Part shown: one piece after another, positions 8,741 through 16,444 of the stretch | Layout: every line of letters begins with the position of its first letter | Position numbering within the stretch: the first letter of the stretch is position 1 | Assembly (NCBI GenBank): GCA_964498755.1 | Contig: CAZCIB010000013.1 | Span: 1 to 56,473, forward strand | Reading direction: 5' to 3' | Origin: RZZS01 sp964498755 | GTDB taxonomy: Bacteria; Pseudomonadota; Alphaproteobacteria; Micavibrionales; Micavibrionaceae | Length of the DNA stretch: 56,473 bases | Translations under genes and position numbers: made by a program | Notes under the pieces: model-generated | The model's input: the letters and a program-made list of their open reading frames with translations, nothing else | Told to the model about the DNA's origin: nothing | Database searches by the model: none

Positions 8741-8776
8741 AATAAAAAAACGGGAAAGTAAAGAACTTTCCCGTTT
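8741..8776 (-). terminator. Intrinsic terminator of sodB
   Basis: A perfect 12-bp stem (8748-8759 with 8765-8776), a five-base loop and, in the minus direction, a run of T (AATAAAAAAA on the plus strand). It lies 27 bases after the sodB stop. Confidence 0.9.
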
Positions 8777-8803
8777 GTCCGTATGTTTTTCGCAAGTTTT
8801 TTG

Positions 8804-9424
8804 TCAGGACGCCAGCGCGAGCTTGTCGCTTTCAAAAATCTGCGCCACGTATTCCCAGTTGACGAGATTATCAACGAAGGCTTCCAGATATTTCGGACGG
8901 GCGTTGCGGTAGTCGATGTAGTAGCTGTGCTCCCACACGTCGCAGCCCAAAAGAGCTTTCTTGCCGTGCGCCAGCGGATTTTCCGCGTTCGGCGTTTTCA
9001 TGATGGCCAGCTTGCCGCCGTCTTCCTGTATCAGCCAGACCCAGCCCGAGCCGAATTGCCCGACCCCGTTTTCGATGAACTGGCCGCGGAAATCGTCGAA
9101 CGATTCGAAGCTTTCTTTAATCGCGGTTTCAAGGTTGCCGGGAATGTTCCCGCCGCCATTTGGCTTCATCCAGTTCCAGAAATGAATATGGTTCCAGTGC
9201 TGGCCGGCGTTGTTAAACAGTGCGGCTTTGGAGGAATCCTTGAACGATTCCTGAACGATCTCTTCAAGAGATTTGCCTTCCAGGCCGGAGCCCTGCAGCA
9301 GGTCAGCGCCTTTCGTGACATAGGCGTTGTGGTGTTTGTCGTGGTGGAATTCGAGCGTTTCCGCCGACATATAGGGCGCCAGCGCGTCATAGGCGTATGG
9401 CAGGTCAGGCAGTTCGAACGTCAT
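8804..9424 (-). CDS. sodB: Superoxide dismutase, Fe type or cambialistic
   Basis: 206 residues, full length. The enzyme dismutates superoxide to hydrogen peroxide and oxygen; no signal peptide is present, so it is cytoplasmic. The metal ligands are visible: H27 (EFHHDKHH), H79 (WNH), D162 and H166 (GCDVWEHSYYIDY). Gln75 in NNAGQHWNH is the position and residue typical of iron enzymes (manganese enzymes place a Gln elsewhere), but alphaproteobacterial forms can be cambialistic. AAGGAG precedes the ATG. It stands alone between the phosphoesterase and the divergent squalene/phytoene synthase gene. Confidence 0.95.
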   Translation of the reverse strand: MTFELPDLPYAYDALAPYMSAETLEFHHDKHHNAYVTKGADLLQGSGLEGKSLEEIVQESFKDSSKAALFNNAGQHWNHIHFWNWMKPNGGGNIPGNLETAIKESFESFDDFRGQFIENGVGQFGSGWVWLIQEDGGKLAIMKTPNAENPLAHGKKALLGCDVWEHSYYIDYRNARPKYLEAFVDNLVNWEYVAQIFESDKLALAS

Positions 9425-9508
9425 TGTTTTCTCCTTAAGGCTTGATTTGATTTATTTTTAAACTGTACGAATAAGAACTATTTTCATCAGGGAAACAGGC
9501 AAGCGTCA

Positions 9509-10273
9509 ATGGCCCAAAAACGAAGCTACAGCGGCGATATTTTACGGCAGGGCGATTCAAACCGCTATTTAATTTCGCTGTTCGCAAGGCCTGAAGCCCG
9601 GCCGCCGCTCTGGGCGCTGTTCGCGTTTAATCTGGAGCTCGCCCGGACGCGCGACGTGGCGAGCGAGAAAATGCTGGCCCTGATCCGGCTTCAATGGTGG
9701 CGCGAAGCGCTGGAGGCGTTGGAAAAGGGTGAGGTAAGACACCAGATTTTACAGGATCTATCTCCCTTCATTTCTCCTTTCGGTGAGGGGGGAGGAGATC
9801 ATATGCGGCATTTACATTCCCTCATCTCCGCCCGCGAGGAAGAAATCGAAAACGAAGACGCGTTGAACGGCGTCGAAAGCATTGAAGCGTTTCTCGAAAA
9901 AATATCGTTACCGCTCATGAAAATGGCGGACGCGCTCAACGGCGGACAGGAAGACGACAATATGATCCGGCAGACGTCAAAGGCTTATATGCTATCAAGT
10001 CTTCTTATGGCCGCGCCTTACGAGCGCGCGCGTTTGAATGCGCATATGTCCGGAATTCAGGATCACGTCCGGGACGTTGTGAGCCGTGCGCAGGAAATGA
10101 ACGCCGTCAGGCCCGTTACGGCCCTGTTCCGCGCGCAGGGCGCGCTGACGGATTTGCAACTCGGGCGCATAAAAAAGGCAGGCTGCGCCCTTGACAACCC
10201 GGCCCTGCTGAAACCAGTTCCCTTCAAGGAATTGCGGATATTCTTCAAAACGCTTGATATTCATAATTCCTGA
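9509..10273 (+). CDS. Squalene/phytoene synthase family protein
   Basis: A 254-residue member of the trans-isoprenyl synthase fold group. The start LRQGDSNRYLISLFARPEARP, then LARTRDVASEKMLALIRLQWWREALE, resembles the short alphaproteobacterial proteins that follow secDF-Mth938 and resemble NDUFAF6, a complex I assembly factor. The paired Asp-rich motifs (DxxxD) needed for prenyl-diphosphate condensation are not obvious, so it may not be a synthase. Near residues 90-100 the protein reads ISPFGEGGGDHM from palindromic DNA (about 9760-9802), perhaps a small in-frame insertion. The phosphoesterase and sodB separate it from its usual neighbours. Confidence 0.75.
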   Translation: MAQKRSYSGDILRQGDSNRYLISLFARPEARPPLWALFAFNLELARTRDVASEKMLALIRLQWWREALEALEKGEVRHQILQDLSPFISPFGEGGGDHMRHLHSLISAREEEIENEDALNGVESIEAFLEKISLPLMKMADALNGGQEDDNMIRQTSKAYMLSSLLMAAPYERARLNAHMSGIQDHVRDVVSRAQEMNAVRPVTALFRAQGALTDLQLGRIKKAGCALDNPALLKPVPFKELRIFFKTLDIHNS

Positions 10274-10342
10274 ACTATTTTATGAGAGCATGAATCTGGC
10301 GCTTTGTAGCGCCGGGCTTGCAAGCAACAGGGATAGATTGTC

Positions 10343-10588
10343 ATGACGGATATATCAGGTATCGGCGGCGTAAGGCCGCCAAACCCCGCAACCCAGCGTC
10401 AGGAAGCGCAGGGACGCGAACGCGCCGAGGAATCACGCGAGGCGCGTGAGCCGCGCGATACGGTGGAAATTTCCGAAGAAGCGCTCTCGCTTCAGGAAGC
10501 GCGGGAAACGTCCGAAGAAACGCGCGAGCTTCTGGCGGAGCGTGAAGAGGCCGTTGGCGTCGACCGCGAGCGGGCTGAAGAGCTTTAG
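10343..10588 (+). CDS. Small charged hypothetical protein
   Basis: 81 residues, no family recognised with confidence. The sequence begins MTDISGIGGVRPPNP, continues with Arg/Glu-rich segments and has DTVEISEEAL near residue 38, a pattern (D-x-V-x-x-S-x-E-A) also seen in FlgM-type anti-sigma factors and some flagellar or regulatory peptides. The rest is predicted helical and strongly charged. The TAG stop is the first three bases of the adjoining palindromic element, so the original C terminus may have been longer. A hairpin (GGCGCT TTGT AGCGCC) lies just upstream. Confidence 0.55.
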   Translation: MTDISGIGGVRPPNPATQRQEAQGRERAEESREAREPRDTVEISEEALSLQEARETSEETRELLAEREEAVGVDRERAEEL

Positions 10589-10742
10589 AAGCGAGTTACG
10601 AGAAGCGAGAAGCGAGTTTAAGAACCCCTCACCCTCCCACGCTTCGCGCGGGTCCCTCCCTCTCCCTTGGGAGAGGGCAACGGAGCTTTAGCGTAGTGGG
10701 TAAGGGAAAATCTCGCTTCTCGCTACTCGCGTCTCGCTTCTA
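10586..10742. repeat. Palindromic element with tandem heptamer arms
   Basis: Each arm has four 7-base units. Read inward as complement, the left arm is CTCGCTT CTCGCTT CTCGTAA CTCGCTT and the right arm (10712-10742) is CTCGCTT CTCGCTA CTCGCGT CTCGCTT. The core holds CCTCACCCTCCC … CTCTCCCTTGGGAGAGG hairpins and a GGGTAAGGG segment. The element runs from the stop codon of the small gene to just past the FecR-like gene's end, so it is transcribed from both sides. Confidence 0.85.
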
Positions 10743-10746
10743 ATAG

Positions 10747-11580
10747 TTATCTCCAATCTCGCATGCGCTCGTTATGTTGCTGAATGCGCTGCTGGTGCAG
10801 TTTCTTTTGCATCAGGAATTCGTCAGAATAAGGGAATTCGCCATCACCGTCATAATAGGGAATTTCCTTGTACGGCCACATGACGCGGCGGTATTCGTGG
10901 CGCCGGGCGATATTGCTGGTCATTTCCTGCTCGACAAGCCGTTTGAGTTCTTCGGCGTTCAAAAAGCGAAGTTTTTCTTTTGCCTGCGCGAGACGTTCTT
11001 CTGACCAGATGTCCGGTTTCGGGCTGCCGGGATCGTCCGGATCAAGTATAACGCCGGTTCCGGCGGCCATGCCGATATCGGCTTCTGGAAGGGCGTAGAG
11101 CGCTTCGCCTTCGCCAACATAGACGCCGTATTTGTCTTCGATAGTTCCGCCCCAGACAATCGTGCCGCGGATGCCGATCGTGCCGTAAGGCGTATCTAGA
11201 TCAACCTGTGGGGCCTCGCGTTTCGAGATCATGCCACTGACGAACTGGAAGACGCCGCGGACGAAGCCGAAATGCGCGCGGTTTTCTTCCGCGTCATAGG
11301 GATCAAAGACGAATTCGTTGATTTCAAGCTCGCTATTCGCGCCGAGCGCAATTTCCGTGTCGTCAATCATCAGGATAACAACGCGTCCGTCCGGGCCGGT
11401 CCGGATAACGTTGTAAAGAAAAACCTGATCATCCTTTTGAAGTTTCAGCCCGCCGTTCAGCCGCACATCGCCCTTGAGAGCGACGACCGTTCCGATCGGC
11501 AGATGATCCTGCGCCGCTGCCAGAAAGGGCGGAAAGAAAAACATGCAAAATAAAAAAGCGCATGCGCGCAACGTTCTCAT
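10747..11580 (-). CDS. FecR-domain secreted protein
   Basis: About 277 residues from the preferred ATG at 11580, which has GGAG nine bases upstream and gives a clean signal peptide (MRTLRACAFLF … LAAAQ). An upstream in-frame TTG at 11649 would overlap the preceding gene and spoil the signal. The mature part is a FecR domain: PIGTVVALKGDVRLN, VFLYNVIRTGPDGRVVILMIDDTEI, and TPYGTIGIRGTIV, the GxRGT motif that marks these periplasmic beta-rich domains. The C terminus is charged and helical. Stand-alone FecR proteins are often cell-envelope components; it is not a sigma regulator here, since no FecI-like gene is nearby. Confidence 0.8.
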   Translation of the reverse strand: MRTLRACAFLFCMFFFPPFLAAAQDHLPIGTVVALKGDVRLNGGLKLQKDDQVFLYNVIRTGPDGRVVILMIDDTEIALGANSELEINEFVFDPYDAEENRAHFGFVRGVFQFVSGMISKREAPQVDLDTPYGTIGIRGTIVWGGTIEDKYGVYVGEGEALYALPEADIGMAAGTGVILDPDDPGSPKPDIWSEERLAQAKEKLRFLNAEELKRLVEQEMTSNIARRHEYRRVMWPYKEIPYYDGDGEFPYSDEFLMQKKLHQQRIQQHNERMRDWR

Positions 11581-11645
11581 CCGGTCCTGCTCCGTTTTTT
11601 CTTTCATTTTACCATGTTTTAGCTCAAACGCATGAGGACGGCGTG

Positions 11646-12314
11646 TCAAATTTTACTGGTATGCAATGTAGTTTCGAAGCCGCCGTTTTTGAGAAATTGC
11701 ACGATGTATTCACGCGGTTTGCGGTCGTTCATGATGAAGGCGTGCGCGCTGTTCACGGCGACATGGTCTCTCATACCGGAGATTTTGGTACTTTCAACGC
11801 TGACGAGCCCGTCATTGGGTTTTTCAAGCATGAGATCGCTGACGGGATTCAGGATGTTGTTCGTGCCCGCGATTACGCCAAGCTCGAAATCCACGGGCGT
11901 ATCGGCGTAGGCTTTGCGCGCCTCGGTGGTGAGTTCCTGTCCGGCGGGGCCGTAGAATTTTTTGTACAGCCAGACGTCTTTCAGGAAATCGGCGACTTCG
12001 CTGCCCTTGTTCGGCGGGGCGAGCATGACGACGCGTCCGAGATTTTCCGGCCTGTGCCGCGTCAGATAGGAGCGGATAATTAATCCGCCCATGGAATGCG
12101 TGACGAAATGTAAGCTCTCGTAATCCGAGAACGCCTTATGATTTTTTAATTCGTCATGGATAATCAGCGCGAGCTTGTCGATCGGCATTTTCATCGACGG
12201 ATAGTCGATATTGAGGACCTCGAATCCTTCACGCCTTAAATACGCCGCCAAAGGGCTCATCACCAGCGCAGGCTGGGCAATGCCGTGGAGAAGAGCTACG
12301 AGTTCTCTAGTCAT
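11646..12314 (-). CDS. Alpha/beta-hydrolase, lipase/PGAP1-like
   Basis: 222 residues with the alpha/beta-hydrolase pattern: LLHGIAQP (oxyanion segment) near residue 9, FVTHSMGGLIIRSY (Ser nucleophile in HSMGG) near residue 74, NDGLVSVEST (Asp region) and SAHAFIM (His). The layout, with LAPPNKGSEVADFL after the nucleophile, is that of small esterase/lipase proteins related to PGAP1 and bacterial triacylglycerol lipases. No signal peptide is present. It lies upstream of, and touches, the FecR gene on the same strand. The substrate is unknown. Confidence 0.8.
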   Translation of the reverse strand: MTRELVALLHGIAQPALVMSPLAAYLRREGFEVLNIDYPSMKMPIDKLALIIHDELKNHKAFSDYESLHFVTHSMGGLIIRSYLTRHRPENLGRVVMLAPPNKGSEVADFLKDVWLYKKFYGPAGQELTTEARKAYADTPVDFELGVIAGTNNILNPVSDLMLEKPNDGLVSVESTKISGMRDHVAVNSAHAFIMNDRKPREYIVQFLKNGGFETTLHTSKI

Positions 12315-12411
12315 GTCCGCCGCATATTTTTATCTAACCACCACACACTACTATCTTACACCGTTTGGCGTTAAAGTAATACGCAGTGTTGTTTTCAATA
12401 GAGAGATTTTC

Positions 12412-12933
12412 ATGGATAACAGAGATGATAAAGACGCCTTTTCGAAAATTTCCGGCGGCATGGACAAGTTCGTGTCCGCTAGCCGGAAGGGGCGCTCTGT
12501 GATCAATCTGGCCCTTGCGGGCGGTTTGGGCCTCTTTTTTGTGGCGTTGCTGGTGAGTTGCCTCTTTGGCGGCGGCGAAAATCCGGCGGACCAGGATAAT
12601 GCTTTCACCTCTGAAACGCGTCTCTATCAGGACGCCGCAAGCCAATTCATCGGTCATGAGCAATACCCGGCCATCAAGGAGGAGATCACCGCCCTGTTCG
12701 CGCAGCGCGGCGTGCGCTACGACGAGGCGACGGCGCGGGAGTATATCGGCTTTCTGACTGAAATGCGGAAAAAGTACGGTGTTGCGGAGATCGAAATCGT
12801 GCGCTGTGTGCGTGAGTCGACGGGACGCGGACAGGATGATCTCTTGCGTTTGAAAACGCTGACGCGCGGCTGTGCTGTAGCCATGGAAATCATGAATCAG
12901 AAGGGCAGCGGAATAATCGGTCCGGCAGAGTGA
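12412..12933 (+). CDS. Membrane-anchored hypothetical protein
   Basis: 173 residues from the ATG at 12412 (MDNRDDKDAF); a longer open frame upstream overlaps the divergent hydrolase gene and was not used. Residues about 30-47 are a single transmembrane segment (LALAGGLGLFFVALLVS). The rest is a soluble domain with YPAIKEEITALF, ATAREYIGFLTEMRKKYG and two Cys (IVRCVREST, TRGCAVAM). I do not recognise the family. It ends one base before the convergent trmFO stop. Confidence 0.65.
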   Translation: MDNRDDKDAFSKISGGMDKFVSASRKGRSVINLALAGGLGLFFVALLVSCLFGGGENPADQDNAFTSETRLYQDAASQFIGHEQYPAIKEEITALFAQRGVRYDEATAREYIGFLTEMRKKYGVAEIEIVRCVRESTGRGQDDLLRLKTLTRGCAVAMEIMNQKGSGIIGPAE

Positions 12934-12934
12934 G

Positions 12935-14416
12935 TTACGCCGCTTCCTTAAGAGCCGCAAGCCACGCGTCCAGGTCATTCAGGGCGCGACGGGACATGGC
13001 TTGTTTGCGATCCTTACCCTTGATTTTCTTCTTTTTGCCATTGGCCGTTATGACGGAGTCAAGCGGCGGGAACAGGCCGAAATTGATATTCATCGGCTGA
13101 TAGGTCTCGCTGTCCGCGCCGCCGGTGATGTGATTGAGAAGCGCGCCGAGGGCCGTCGTGGCAGGCGGCATGGAGATCGGCTGGCCGAGTTTTTCGCTGG
13201 CCGCGAAGCGCGCGGCCATGATGCCGACTGCGGCGCTTTCGACGTAACCTTCACATCCTGTAATCTGACCGGCGAAACGTATGACTTGTCTGTCATCCCG
13301 TTGCAAAACGGGATCTCGTTCTTCAATGGCGCCAGATCCCTCCCGGCGAAAGTCGGGATCACGCCGGGATGACATGTATTCTTTTTTCAATGCCAAAGTC
13401 TCCGACAGCAATTTCGGACTGTTTATAAACGTGTTGCGGTGCAGGCCTCCGAGCCGCACAAAATTCGCGTTCTCAAGCCCCGGTATCTGCTTGAAAACCT
13501 TGACCTGTTCGCCGTATTTCATCTTGGTCTGGAATCCGACCATATTATACAGCGTTCCGAGCGCGTTATCCTGCCTGAGCTGAACCACCGCATGAGGTCG
13601 CTCGCCCGTATGCGGATTGGTCAGGCCGACAGGCTTCATCGGGCCGAAGCGCAAAGTTTCCGGCCCGCGTTCGGCCATGACCTCGACCGGCATGCATCCT
13701 TCGAAATAAGGCGTGTCTTTTTCCCATTGTTTGAACTCAATTTTTTCGGCCTCCAGCAAGGCCGCTATAAAGGCGCCGTATTGCGCCTCGTTCAGCGGGC
13801 AGTTGATGTAATCCTTGCCCGCGCCGTGCGGGCCTTCCTTGTCGTATCTGGATTGAAACCAGGCGACGTTCATATCGATGCTGTCTTTTTCGATGATCGG
13901 GGCGATGGCGTCGAAAAAGGCGAGGGCGTCTTCATCCGTGAGGTCTTTGATCGCGTTCGCGAGCGGTTCCGACGTCAAGGGGCCGGTGGCGATGATAACG
14001 CTGTCCCACTCTTCCGGCGGCAATCCCGAAACTTCTCCGCGTTCAATTGTAATAAGCGGGTGGCTTTCCAGCGCCGCCGTTACGCCTTCGGAAAAGATAT
14101 CGCGGTCGACGGCCAGCGCCCCGCCCGCCGGAACGGCCGCCTTGCCGCCCTCGCGCATGACGAGCGAGCCGCAACGTCGCATTTCCTCGTGCAACAGGCC
14201 GACCGCGTTGTTTTCCGCGTCGTCCGAGCGGAAGGAGTTCGAGCAGACCAGCTCCGCGCACTGCCCCGTTTTATGCGCGGGCGTTTCGACATGCGGGCGC
14301 ATTTCGTGCAGGATCACGGGAACGCCCATGATTTCCGCGGCCTGCCACGCAGCCTCGCTCCCGGCGAGCCCAGCGCCGATGATATGGATGGGGGTAATGG
14401 ACATAAACGTGGTCAT
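12935..14416 (-). CDS. trmFO: Folate/FAD-dependent tRNA (uracil-54) methyltransferase TrmFO, with in-frame repeat insertion
   Basis: About 493 residues. TrmFO makes 5-methyluridine 54 in tRNA from methylene-tetrahydrofolate and FADH2. FAD-binding GAGLAGSEAAW is at residues 14-24, the first catalytic-cysteine region is KTGQCAELVCSNSFRSD and the second is FEGCMPVEVMAERGPETLRFGPM, followed by VVQLRQDN, GGLHRNTFINSPKLL and FAGQITGCEGYVESAAVG. Between KLLSETLALK and VIRFAGQ the protein carries roughly 30 extra residues (about 348-376) encoded by a palindromic element whose ends are inverted repeats. The family has only a few residues here. The frame is kept. ATG 14416 is preferred (14404 also possible); an upstream extension to 14617 would overlap another gene. 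Confidence 0.93.
   Translation of the reverse strand: MTTFMSITPIHIIGAGLAGSEAAWQAAEIMGVPVILHEMRPHVETPAHKTGQCAELVCSNSFRSDDAENNAVGLLHEEMRRCGSLVMREGGKAAVPAGGALAVDRDIFSEGVTAALESHPLITIERGEVSGLPPEEWDSVIIATGPLTSEPLANAIKDLTDEDALAFFDAIAPIIEKDSIDMNVAWFQSRYDKEGPHGAGKDYINCPLNEAQYGAFIAALLEAEKIEFKQWEKDTPYFEGCMPVEVMAERGPETLRFGPMKPVGLTNPHTGERPHAVVQLRQDNALGTLYNMVGFQTKMKYGEQVKVFKQIPGLENANFVRLGGLHRNTFINSPKLLSETLALKKEYMSSRRDPDFRREGSGAIEERDPVLQRDDRQVIRFAGQITGCEGYVESAAVGIMAARFAASEKLGQPISMPPATTALGALLNHITGGADSETYQPMNINFGLFPPLDSVITANGKKKKIKGKDRKQAMSRRALNDLDAWLAALKEAA
13291..13374. repeat. Palindromic element inserted in frame in trmFO
   Basis: 84 bp (28 codons) with inverted ends TGTCATCCC (13291-13299) and GGGATGACA (13366-13374), and inner pairs CCCGTTGCAAAACGGGAT and CCGGCGAAAGTCGGG. 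The same family (GTCATTCC … CCGGGATGAC) is at 33848-33924. Length divisible by three keeps the gene open. Confidence 0.85.
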
Positions 14417-14533
14417 AACAAAGTTCCATGCTTTTATCAATGGTCTGGCATGTAGCAAATTTTGTTGACATAAATGTTTTAAGGGCTTAGTTCGTAGGTA
14501 ATTTAAACTTTTAAATACGAAAGGGTGTGAAAG

Positions 14534-14920
14534 ATGAGCGAGCAAACGGTTAAGCCTGCTTTTGAAAGGACGTTTTATGTGCCGCAGAAAGATCTTATTT
14601 CGCCAGGCGATCCGCAAAACTGGAAGGATGGTAATCCGGATGGGCCAGTAAGCGAACAGTTGTTCAAGGCCGAAATTGACAGGGCGCTGGCTGAGCTGGC
14701 ATCTGAAAGCCCTGTTTTGAGCGAAGCGCGCGTTCCTCCGGATTATCGGCTCAAGGCGGAGCCTCCAATGCCGGGAGATAAAGTGACGATCTCTCTGTAT
14801 AATGCGTTTGATAAGGCCGAGTATGGAGACTTTCAGGTTGTTGTATCCGCAAATAATCGGGACATTGCTGAAACCCGTACAGATACGCCTGCGAGTGCGG
14901 CGTATCGTTTTGGGGGCTAA
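14534..14920 (+). CDS. Hypothetical protein
   Basis: 128 residues, no recognised family and no signal or membrane segment. Visible parts are an N-terminal FYVPQKDLISPGDPQNW, a helical SEQLFKAEIDRALAELASE and a probable beta-rich end (DKVTISLYNAF, DFQVVVSANN). AAAGGG precedes the ATG at a usual distance. It sits divergently from trmFO and converges on the polymerase gene, seven bases apart. Codon use looks normal for the window, so I take it as real. Confidence 0.55.
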   Translation: MSEQTVKPAFERTFYVPQKDLISPGDPQNWKDGNPDGPVSEQLFKAEIDRALAELASESPVLSEARVPPDYRLKAEPPMPGDKVTISLYNAFDKAEYGDFQVVVSANNRDIAETRTDTPASAAYRFGG

Positions 14921-14926
14921 TTTTAG

Positions 14927-16381
14927 CTACTCCCAAAACTCCGCGCGGTCGGGGACGCGGGTGAAGGCGATTTTCGTGCCGACGTAACCGGCCCTGGTCT
15001 GCGGGGCCGGTCCGAGCTGAACCGTTTCCGCGCCGTATTTGCCGTTCAGCTTGTCCATCGCCTGCGAGAGCTTTTCGTAGCCCGTTTGGATTTTTTGATA
15101 TTCCTCCGAGCGCGTATCGAACAGATCCGGCGTGATCTCGCGCCGCCTCACAAGGCCGGTGAGGGTGATGGAGAGTTTCTTTATTTTGAGAATCTCGGAG
15201 AGGTGGAATCTCGGAATCTCAGAATCTCGGAATCTCGGAGTTTTGGAATGTCCCATAGAAACGCTTGTGCATCCTGGTGAAAGCTGGGATTTAGTTTTTA
15301 AAACATTTGAATTCCGAATTTCATCTGGATACGAATCAAGTGTTTTTTCCGAGATTCTGAGATTCTGAGATTCCGAGATTCCAAAACTCTGGGGTTCCGA
15401 AACTCCGAGATTCCAGAGTTCTTCCAGCGCCTTCAGAAAAGAAAAATTATCCTGCGTCGGGGGCAGGCGGGCCTCCCCGGCCCAGCGGCGGCCGTCGACG
15501 GTTTTCACGGACAGGGTGAAGCTCGTTGCGTAAAACTCCTCGCGGCGCAGACGGGTCGCGGCCTTGGTGGTCAGGCGGCGCGCCATCTGTTTCGCCTTGT
15601 CCGGCGCGCGCAAATCGGGGTCAAGCACGCGGGAATGGCCGATTATGCCGCGCTTTGTTTCCGGCGCGGGCGCGTCCTGCCCGTGCAGCCACATCCAGAA
15701 GCGCTCGCCCTGGACCCCGCCCCAGATTTTGCGGGCGTGTTTGGGGGAGAGATTCCAGAACTGTTCGATTGTTTTGATTCCGGCGTTATTCAGCCGGCGT
15801 TCCATGTTGACGTTGATGCCGGGCAGGTCCGTGAGCTTGAGGTCAAACAGTGGTCCCGGCAGATCCTGCTCCTCGATCACCACAAGCCCGTCGGGCTTTT
15901 GCATTTCGGTGGCGACCTTGGCGAGAAAGCCCGTGGGCGCGAGGCCGATGGAACAGCGGATATGCGCGCCGACATTGCGGCGCAGCCCGTCCTTGATCTG
16001 GCGGGCCAGCGCGAGCGCGTTCTCCCGCAGCCTTTCCCGGCCCAGCAGGGAACAGGCGACTTCGTCGATGGACCACACCCGGTCGATATGCAGGTGGTTT
16101 TCGATCTCGTCCATGATGCGGTAATGGTAATCGACATAGACGTGATGCCGCGCGAGTACGCAGCGCAGGCCCGGGCACATCTTTTTTGCTTCGTAAATTT
16201 TCGTCCCCGTCTTGACCCCGTAAGCCTTGGCCTCGTAGCTCGCCGCGATCGCGCAGGTATAGTCGGTCTCCATCGGCACGACGGCGACGGGCTTGCCGCG
16301 CAGCTCCGGGCGTTCCTGCTGCTCGACGCTGGCGAAATAGCTGTTGAGGTCCAGAAAAAGCCAGTTCAGCGTTCCGGTCAT
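14927..16381 (-). CDS. Y-family DNA polymerase with in-frame repeat insertion
   Basis: 484 residues. This translesion polymerase family copies damaged DNA. Catalytic acidic residues are visible: D11 in FLDLNSYFASVEQ and D106/E107 in WSIDEVACS. A helix-hairpin-helix stretch follows (LTDLPGINVNMERRL), then the little-finger region (FTLSVKTVDGRRW, NFSFLKALEELW). After that come about 84 residues (319-402) made of repeated S-E-x-x-N-L and F-R-D-S-E-I-P-R stretches around an unrelated core, and the normal sequence resumes at KKLSITLTGLVRRREITPDLF. Related proteins usually join these two parts directly and are about 400 residues long. The inserted DNA is a palindromic element whose second copy lies just beyond the gene's start. 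No imuA or lexA-like gene is adjacent. The exact subfamily is uncertain. Confidence 0.85.
   Translation of the reverse strand: MTGTLNWLFLDLNSYFASVEQQERPELRGKPVAVVPMETDYTCAIAASYEAKAYGVKTGTKIYEAKKMCPGLRCVLARHHVYVDYHYRIMDEIENHLHIDRVWSIDEVACSLLGRERLRENALALARQIKDGLRRNVGAHIRCSIGLAPTGFLAKVATEMQKPDGLVVIEEQDLPGPLFDLKLTDLPGINVNMERRLNNAGIKTIEQFWNLSPKHARKIWGGVQGERFWMWLHGQDAPAPETKRGIIGHSRVLDPDLRAPDKAKQMARRLTTKAATRLRREEFYATSFTLSVKTVDGRRWAGEARLPPTQDNFSFLKALEELWNLGVSEPQSFGISESQNLRISEKTLDSYPDEIRNSNVLKTKSQLSPGCTSVSMGHSKTPRFRDSEIPRFHLSEILKIKKLSITLTGLVRRREITPDLFDTRSEEYQKIQTGYEKLSQAMDKLNGKYGAETVQLGPAPQTRAGYVGTKIAFTRVPDRAEFWE
15188..15420. repeat. Palindromic element with octamer arms, copy 1 (inside the polymerase gene)
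   Basis: The left arm holds tandem 8-base units (GGAATCTC GGAATCTC AGAATCTC GGAATCTC, about 15205-15240). The right arm (about 15349-15382, with weaker units to 15415) holds the complement (CCGAGATT CTGAGATT CTGAGATT CCGAGATT). Between them is a core of about 95 bp (15256-15350) related to that of copy 2. The element is read through in frame by the polymerase gene without a stop. Confidence 0.85.
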
Positions 16382-16444
16382 TGTTTTTCTCCGTTCGAAT
16401 GGTTACGAGTATGGAGAAAAGAGCAGAACAAAGCAAGAACAAAT

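Noticed and set aside
9509..10273. True carotenoid or hopanoid synthase
   Set aside because: No crt or hpn genes nearby and the Asp-rich motifs are not evident; kept as a family member only.
12211..12411. Longer N terminus for the 12.4-kb membrane protein
   Set aside because: It would overlap the divergent hydrolase gene, and the ATG at 12412 leads directly into a normal anchor.
13439..14455. Long plus-strand frame opposite trmFO
   Set aside because: It mirrors the codon pattern of trmFO, has no family features and no ribosome-binding site.
14417..14617. N-terminal extension of TrmFO
   Set aside because: It overlaps the next gene's coding region; the FAD motif sits at the usual distance from 14416.
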